Origin: Helicoverpa zea | Taxonomy: Eukaryota; Arthropoda; Insecta; Lepidoptera; Noctuidae | NCBI RefSeq assembly: GCF_022581195.2 | Contig: NC_061480.1 | Location: 3,224,001-3,288,000 of the forward strand | Reading direction: 5' to 3' | DNA: 64,000 bases | Part shown: in pieces, positions 40,101 to 49,100 of the stretch | Layout of the letters: each line of letters opens with the position of its first letter | Numbering within the stretch: the stretch's first letter is position 1 | Made by a program: the position numbers and the translations under genes | The notes under the pieces: generated by a model | Told to the model about the DNA's origin: nothing | Seen by the model: only the letters and a program-made list of their open reading frames with translations | Databases searched by the model: none

Positions 40101-43100
40101 GTAGTCGTTTTATCCATATTTTTGACGAGATTTGCACGGTGCGAAAGTGCCGGTAGATCTAGTATTACTTGAAAATCTACTAATATAATAAGCTCTATAC
40201 CTACCAAAATAAACCGATTTCCCGTAAAGAGGGTTCTCATTTCAGATGTTTAGGCTGTTTTCAAACTAAATGTCAGCGTCTATGCATAACGTATCGTAGG
40301 TTAGATGTGAACGAAAAAGTGAATATGTATGGAAATAGAATAAACTGCGTAATGTTCGCTCACTTTCAGCGGCTGACAGTCAGTTTGGTTTGAACATAGC
40401 CTAATGAATAATTTATTTTGGATTGCAAGGGTAAACTTTCCAAATGGTCCCATTGTCATCAGGTCCAGGATCTGATGATGGGAACCCTGAGAAATCGAGG
40501 GCAACTCTCGAAAGTTGTAGGCATGTATAGGGTAGAAACTTTACAATTAGGTATTTGACTGTTAACTTTATAAAACAGTGAAGAAGCAACACTGAAAAGC
40601 TATATATATATATAAAAACCGTTTTAGGCGAAAAATTATTTCTAAAAAGCATATGTAGTTGCTTTTTATTATGATTAATTGGAATAAAATTGTACACAGA
40701 ATGTAATAGCCTATGTAATGGTTCTTCTAACCTACAGACAGACATGTGTTGCTGGGGAGTTTGTTCCGCCACTTCTTCTTCCCAGCAACAACACATAGGA
40801 AGTGGTGAAGGGTGAACGTTATGGGGCTATCTTTTGCTGATTTTCAGCCTAATTTGATTAAATGATTCTGATTTTAGATATTATTATAGTTCAACGCCGG
40901 GTGGGAAAAAAAAATCTTCGAAAAATTACCTTTTTTGACCACAAAAAATACGTTAACACTAAAAAATAAAACTTAGGCTTCATATTTTCAAAAAAATTGC
41001 TACAAAAACACCAAAAAATAGTAGCGTAAAGTTGTCTCACAGCTCGATAGATGGCGTTGGGATCAAGTTAACTCACGCTATGGTTTCGTTACAGAATAGT
41101 AGTAAAGTAAAAATTAACTTTTTCAGTTAAAAGAAAATATCAAGTCACACTGCGATCACTAATCCGAATTTTTGATTAGCCACAAGAGTATTTTAGTACT
41201 CTGAACCTAGATTTTTAGTAAGACCAGCTTCTGCCAACGGTTTCACCCGCGTCCCGTGGGAACTACTGCCCGTACCGGGATAAAATATAGCCTATGTTAC
41301 TCGGGAAGAGTGTAGCTTAAAACTGAAGTTTGTTTGTTTGACCAGCTAGTACATACCAGGGACTACATAACCGACTACGTAATTCACTGTTGGAAAGCGG
41401 TAAACAGATAATGTTTTTTTTTTTATAAAATTTGGCAATATCGAAATAAAGGTGAAAGTTTGTATGTATGGGTAAATTTCTAGACTCTTGACCCTGTTTC
41501 ACGCAAAAACGCAAAAATAAAAATATAGCCTCCTTTTAAATATGTCCTTCAGAAAAACCGCTAGAACCAGCTAGTTTTTTTTTTATATTTTTTTTTATAT
41601 TTCCGCTACTTTTTCTTAAATCTGATAAAACTATAAAATCTAGTAAAATATATTCAAAAAACTTACTCGGAGGCCTCAACTGCTGTGGATGTTCAACCAA
41701 GTTAGTAATAGCGGCTTCATTTAAATTGTCCACAATATTATCCTCCCCCACATGACAGGCATCCACTCTCTGCGAGTGTGTCCGCGCGTCTGACGTGTCA
41801 GACTGTTCTGATGTCGCGTCTGACGTCTGACGTTTGTGTTCGCGTTCTTCGGGCGTCATTAGGATCACGCTGTCCCACCTGGAATGGGTTTGTTGAAGAT
41901 TTTAATATGGGTCAAGGTGATTTTTTGATTTTCTGGTAAAAATTGAATTAGAATAGTTTTTTTATCACATTTTGAAAGATTTTTTTACATATTTACATAA
42001 CATATTTAAACAACTTATAACTATTTAAAAAAAAGAAGGGAAAATCAAAACTAAATATCAAAAAAAAAAAATCCGCATCGCTGTCATCGCGACGAAAAGT
42101 CAGTTCAAGGATTGTGTCCAAAAGTCTGACTGCATTGCCACGTTAGATGGCAATGCATATTCTTTGACCGAAGGATAGCCCACAGACTTTGACCTTGGGG
42201 TATATACTTTTACTTTAGCCTTTCACTCACAACTCAGTCTTTAGCCTTTCACTCACGACTCAGACTCTAACCTTTCACTCACAACTCAGTCTTTAGCCTT
42301 TCACTCACGACTCAGACTCTAACCTTTCACTCACAACTCAGTCTTTAGCCTTTCACTCACGACTCAGACTCTAACCTTTCACTCACAACTCAGTCTTTAG
42401 CCTTTCACTCACAACTCAGTCTTCAGCCTTTCGCTCACAACTCAGTCTTTAGCCTTTTACTCACAACTTAGTCTTTAGCCTTTCACTCACAACTCAGTCC
42501 TCAGCCTTTCACTCACAACTCAGTCCTCAGCCTTTCACTCACAACTCAGTCTTTAGCCTTTTACTCACAACTTAGTCTTTAGCCTTTCACTCACAACTCA
42601 GTCTTTAGCCTTTCACTCTAAACTTAGTCTCTAACCTTTCACTCACAACTCAGTCTTTAGCCTTTCACTCACAACTCAGTCTTCAGCCTTTCGCTCACAA
42701 CTCAGCCTTTAGCTTTTCACTCACAACTCAGTCTGTAGCCTTTCACTCACAACTCAGTCTTTAACCTTTCACTCACAACTCAGTCCTCAGGATTTCACTC
42801 ACAACTCAGTCTTTAGCCTTTCACTCACAACTCAGAGTCTAGCCTTTCACTCACAACTCAGTCTTTAGCCTTTCACTCACAACTCAGTCTTTAGCCTTTC
42901 ACTCGTAACTCAGACTTGATATTTAGACTTACCACTCGATATCAGGCACTCTATCAGAGTCGGGCGTGTCAGCGGCGAGAAGAGCGAGCTTAGTCGCCGA
43001 CGAGATACCAGTCTTGCGAGCTATTTGGGATATCTCGTTTTGTAGCTTCTCCAGTTGAGCCTGAAACATATAATATGTGTTTTTTAGTGGGTTATTGAAA

Positions 43101-46100
43101 CAATTCGTTTTCTATATAATGTACAATCTTTTAATGTGGGAAGCATTTACAGTTACTAGTTTTACTTCAGAATTCCTCACAAAATTCAATGTTTCAAAAA
43201 TTCTCATACCAACAAAAGTCCCCGAACATTCCTTCAAGTCTCAAAAATCTACAATAGTCTCCCCATTTACCTAAAATCTATGACTCGCCCATAAAATTAA
43301 AACTTACCATTATACATGTAGTTTTGTTTCGAAGAATCGTAGAAGTCGTCGCATGTGGACTGAAGTAACTAAACCTTATTAGGTCGACATTGTTTGACAG
43401 ATACTCAACCTTATTCCTATATTACCCCTTCAAAAGTCCCCAAGTTCCTCAAGTCCTCATTTCCTCTTAAAAGCTTCCAACTCCCCTAAACTCCGTCTTT
43501 TCCCTAAAAATTCGTCAACTTCCCCAAAAAGTCCTTATGCTCCCCAAACTCCCCCAATTCCCCTGCTTGTCCTCCACTCACCCAGGCCGTGGAAGCGCAG
43601 GGGGCGGCGCAGACGGGCGTGGGGGGGGGCTCACCTTCATCCTGAGCCGCTCCGCGAGCTGCACGAAGCGGCCGGGCTCGTGGAAGCGCAGGGGGCGGCG
43701 CAGACGGGCGTGGGGGGGGGCTCACCTTCATCCTGAGCCGCTCCGCGAGCTGCACGAAGCGGCCGGGCTCGTGGAAGCGCAGGGGGCGGCGCAGACGGGC
43801 GTGGGGGGGGGCTCACCTTCATCCTGAGCCGCTCCGCGAGCTGCACGAAGCGGCCGGGCTCGTGGAAGCGCAGGGGGCGGCGCAGACGGGCGTGGGGGGG
43901 GGCTCACCTTCATCCTGAGCCGCTCCGCGAGCTGCACGAAGCGGCCGGGCTCGTGGAAGCGCAGGGGGCGGCGCAGACGGGCGGGGGGGGGGGCTCACCT
44001 TCATCCTGAGCCGCTCCGCGAGCTGCACGAAGCGGCCGGGCTCGTGGAAGCGCAGGGGGCGGCGCAGACGGGCGTGGGGGGGGGCTCACCTTCATCCTGA
44101 GCCGCTCCGCGAGCTGCACGAAGCGGCCGGGCTCGTGGAAGCGCAGGGGGCGGCGCAGCCGGGCGTGGGGGGGGGCTCACCTTCATCCTGAGCCGCTCCG
44201 CGAGCTGCACGAAGCGGCCGGGCTCGTGGAAGCGCAGGGGGCGGCGCAGACGGGCGTGGGGGGGGGCTCACCTTCATCCTGAGCCGCTCCGCGAGCTGCA
44301 CGAAGCGGCCGGGCTCGTGGAAGCGCAGGGGGCGGCGCAGACGGGCGTGGGGGGGGGCTCACCTTCATCCTGAGCCGCTCCGCGAGCTGCACGAAGCGGC
44401 CGGGCTCGTGGAAGCGCAGGGGGCGGCGCAGACGGGCGTGGGGGGGGGCTCACCTTCATCCTGAGCCGCTCCGCGAGCTGCACGAAGCGGCCGGGCTCGT
44501 GGAAGCGCAGGGGGCGGCGCAGACGGGCGTGGGGGGGGGCTCACCTTCATCCTGAGCCGCTCCGCGAGCTGCACGAAGCGGCCGGGCTCGTGGAAGCGCA
44601 GGGGGCGGCGCAGACGGGCGTGGGGGGGGGCTCACCTTCATCCTGAGCCGCTCCGCGAGCTGCACGAAGCGGCCGGGCTCGTGGAAGCGCAGGGGGCGGC
44701 GCAGACGGGCGTGGGGGGGGGCTCACCTTCATCCTGAGCCGCTCCGCGAGCTGCACGAAGCGGCCGGGCTCGTGGACGCGCAGGGGGCGGCGCAGACGGG
44801 CGTGGGGGGGGGCTCACCTTCATCCTGAGCCGCTCCGCGAGCTGCACGAAGCGGCCGGGCTCGTGGAAGCGCAGGGGGCGGCGCAGACGGGCGTGGGGGG
44901 GGGCTCACCTTCATCCTGAGCCGCTCCGCGAGCTGCACGAAGCGGCCGGGCTCGTGGAAGCGCAGGGGGCGGCGCAGACGGGCGTGGGGGCGGAGCGGCA
45001 CGCGCGCGTCGTGCCAGCGCGCGGCGGCGTCGGGCGCGCCGGTGTCCGACAGCTGCGCGCGGAACTCCTCGCGGCGGAGGGCGCGGATGTTCGCCTGGAA
45101 AGCAGAAATAAGAAGGTCCATTTCTGAAGTAAGGCTATGTTCGAGCCAAACTGACAGCCAGTCGCCGAATGTGAGCGGACGTAACGGATGTGGCTTCACA
45201 TTAGTGCCGTGAAGTCTCGTGAACGGACGTGAATGTGGAAGTAGACGCCACACATTGCCCGATTTGCTATATGACGTAATTCTAAATCCAATATGGCGGA
45301 CCATCCAAAATCGCGGAGTAATTATTTTTTATGCACTTCCACAATATGGGTATTATTTCTTCTAAACCATAGCCAGCGATAGCAAAAAAAAAATCGGTAT
45401 TAAAAGCAAAAAAAACTTCTATTCAAACGCTCTAAAAAGAAGAGAATATCTTTTTTAACAAATATTGTAACTATAAACTTACAATCTCATTATATAATAT
45501 GTCGGAGATAGTCAATAGTACGGTCGCTGAACGAGACGCAAGCGCGCCCTCTGGCGGCGTTTCCGGTGAAACAACAATTTGGCGCGCTTGGCGGAGTCGT
45601 GGCGGTCAGCGTGGCGTCCGCGGAGCTCAGTCTTAACGCAGTCTTAGTTCAGTCTTAGTTCAGTGTTCGTTGGAGTCATCGCGTTACTGCCCTACGTCAC
45701 GTCTAGTGTACCTAATGTTATTGCCTAGCGTTGTAGTACCGTTGTAGATCCAAATGTAAAGTGTCATGTGAACTTAAATTGTAACGGTTCTTCTAACCTA
45801 ACAGACAGACATGTGTTGCTGGGGAGTTTGTTCCGCCACTTCTTCTCCCCAGCCAAAACACATAGGAAGTGGCGAAGGGCGGGCGTTTTGGGGGCTGTCT
45901 TTTGTTCTGACTAATTTGAATAAACGTTGTTGACCTTTTGAGTTCTGAGTTCTTTTGAGTTATCTCTTTGTACGATTACCCTAACTGATGATGACGCCTC
46001 CGACATATACTATTTATATAATAAAAAATATGTGATTGCAAAACATATTAATTATCATAATTATCATAAAATGTCACTCACCTTCAAGGTAGGAGCAACA

Positions 46101-49100
46101 TGAGTGAGCTGCACTCTCTTGCCGCTGGTGTCCACGGTGCGACCTTCTCGGTCCAGGATGAGGGGGGCGGGACCACTGCCTGCTGTGCTGCTCAACGCGC
46201 CACCTTCACGCATATGGGGTTTACCGTTTTAGAGTTATTCGAGGTCATAAAAATTTCAAGTTGGTTAAAGCTTAATTTGACTGCCACACTCAGAGTCGTT
46301 TAATGATTACTTAAGTCACTCCTTAGTGACGGAATGTCATACAAATCCTTCACTAAGGAATGGCTTAAGTAACCATTAAATGTCTCTGAGTGGGGAGGTA
46401 AGTAGTTTAACTTTATTGAAGAAAATGTCATTTCAATTAATTGTTTAACTTTAAACTTAAGTACTGAAAAGTATTTTTTATAGATTTATTTTTTATATTT
46501 GTTATGTATTGCCAATTGCGCAGCTTAATACATAAATCAGTCTAATAAAGCAGGTATATGGTTGCCCACCCCCGTCAGAATCGGTGACCAATTTTTGTAG
46601 AAGCAAAAAAAAACGTTTGTTGTATGAAAACCCCTAAGATGTTTAAAGAGATTTCAGTATTTGTTATCATAGCAGCAACAGAATTAAATCATCTGTGAAC
46701 ATGTCAACTTATTGATAGGATCCACAAATGACCCTTTGGGTACTGAACCCTAAAAATAATTTAAGCAAGTATTAAAATGTATTTAATCGAGACAAATGTA
46801 CCCACCAGCCAATTTCCTCTGTATCCTGGCCTGCAGTTCAGCTATCTTCCTCTGCTTCTCCAACTCTTCCTGACTGAGAGCGTTCCCAACTGAGGACATA
46901 AAACATATCATCTGTATTAACTACTAATATTATAAAGAGAAAACATTTATTTGTTTGTACCCTTCGTTTGACGACCTCTGTGGCGCAAAGGTCACCAAGC
47001 CGGACTGCCAATCTGAGGTCCCGGATTCGATTCTCGGTTCGATCGACATTTGTGTGATGAGCATGCTTGTTGGCCGTGGTCTGGGTGTTATGATATGTAT
47101 TTATAAATATGTATATATGTAGCTATATGTAGTTTATCAGTTGTGTACCCATAACACAAGTTAATAAATAACTTACCCTGGGGCTAACCGACCGTGTGTG
47201 AAAAGGTGTTCCGCCATTATTTTTTTATTTATTATTTATTTATTTACCCTAATGGCTCTGAACGTATTGAACCGATTAGAAAAAAAAAATACACTGTACA
47301 TAAGGATAGTACATAAAAGAAAGTACATAAGGGGCATTAGGGTAGTACATAAGGGGATGTACATGAGAATATACATAAGAGTAGTATATAAGAGAGTACA
47401 TAAGGGTAGTACATAAGAGAGTTCATAAGGGTAGTATAAAAGGGACATAAGGGGCATAAGGGTAATACATAAGGGAGTAAATATGGGTAGTACATAAGGG
47501 GATCTTCATAAGAAAGTTTACATATAAGGGAGTACACATAGGGGTAGCACATAAGGGTATAAGCATAGAACATGAGTCCGTAAGTGAATATACATATAAT
47601 AATGGCGTCCACAGCCGATTTCAGCCACGGCGGCTGTTCTCATTTAAGGAGATCAGCCAGCTGCGCAGGACATATTATAGTGCAGGCTCATCAGCTTGGA
47701 CTGCGGTGCACTCAGTATTCCTTCACTCTCATAGCCCGATGGGACGGCAATCCGACACGACCGGAAAGAGATCAGGCGCAGGACCGACATTTACGTGCTC
47801 TCCGATGCACGGGTGAATCAATCACCAACTTCCAGACTACGGGCTGCTTTGTGAAAGTTTAAGAAAACCCACAAAGCGATTTGGCCCGACCCGGGAATCG
47901 AACCCGTGACCTCGAGCACAGCAACCGCGCTTGCGACCACTAGACCAACGAGGCAGTCAGTATACATATACATATAAGAGAACTAGCTTTTGCCCGCAAC
48001 TTCGTTCGCGTGGAATAGTGACTACCAGCAGATTTTTGATTTGACCAATAGATGGCGCTATATGTCCGGAATAATTTTATTTTTATTTTTTTTTTGTAAT
48101 AAAAACTATCCTATGTCCTTTCTCAAGTTTCAAACTATGTCTGTACCAAATTTCACACAAATCGGTTCAGTAGTTTAGGCGTGAAGAAAAGACAGACAGA
48201 CAGACAGAAAGACAGAAAGACAGACAGACAGACAGACAGAGTTACTTTCGCATTTATAATATTAGTTTGGATAAATGAAGGCAGTACCTACATAAGAGAG
48301 TACTTAAACAGGCGTAATACTTCAGAGTTTTTGTAGCGGGAGTAAATGGGGACAAATAAATGTCTCATCACAGGTTAATAAGGGGATGCCCACAGTGCCC
48401 ACTATGGCAGATCCTTGCGGCACACTGGTACTCAGCAGCATCCAGTTAGACTGGAAGTCGACCCCAACATAGTTGGGAAAGGCTCGAGAGATGATGAACT
48501 TTTGAATGGAGTTACTTACCTCGTTGGTCTAGCTGTCGTAAGTGCAGCTGCTGAGCACGATGTTTCGGGTTCTATTCCCGGGTCGAGCCGAAATAGCTTT
48601 GTGGGTTTTAGAAACTTTCACAAAGCAGCCCGGAGCCTGGAAGTTGGTGATTGATACACCCGTGCATCGTGTCACACATGCTTGTGCACTATAATATGTC
48701 CTGCGCATTAGGCTGATCTCCTTACATGAGAACAACCGCCGTGGCCGATAATCGGCCAAGATGGCACTTACCAGGCTTAGAATACAGCACAGGTTTAATG
48801 ACGCTGGGCGGTGCAATGGAGCTGGTCTGCTGCACTTGGACCTTCAACTGTTGGGCTGCTGCAGCGGCTGCACTCACTCCACTCTTGTCTCCTTTCATGG
48901 CTAGGAGGGCACGTTTGCGTTCTTCGATCTCTTTTTGGGCGTTGGCCATCATTAGCTGGAAGTGGGGGGGGGGGTGATTAGAAAAGATAAAATAAGTGAT
49001 TAGATAATTTTGAAAAATGTCTTGCTAATATTATAAACGTGAAAGTTTGTAGGTATGTGAAAGGAAATGAAACTGGGTGGATTTTGATGTAACTGGGCTG

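Noticed and set aside
43504..44847. Series of identical 69-residue minus-strand frames
   Set aside because: They are repeats of the exon 7 end reading into intron sequence. Only the unit at 44909 and above is exon; the rest are array shadows, not genes.
43588..44990. CRISPR-like array
   Set aside because: There are no unique spacers; the whole 91-base unit repeats, and this is a eukaryotic intron.
47198..47612. Overlapping 70-90-residue frames on both strands
   Set aside because: They translate the CATAAGGG tandem array and have only repeated Tyr/Met/Val composition.
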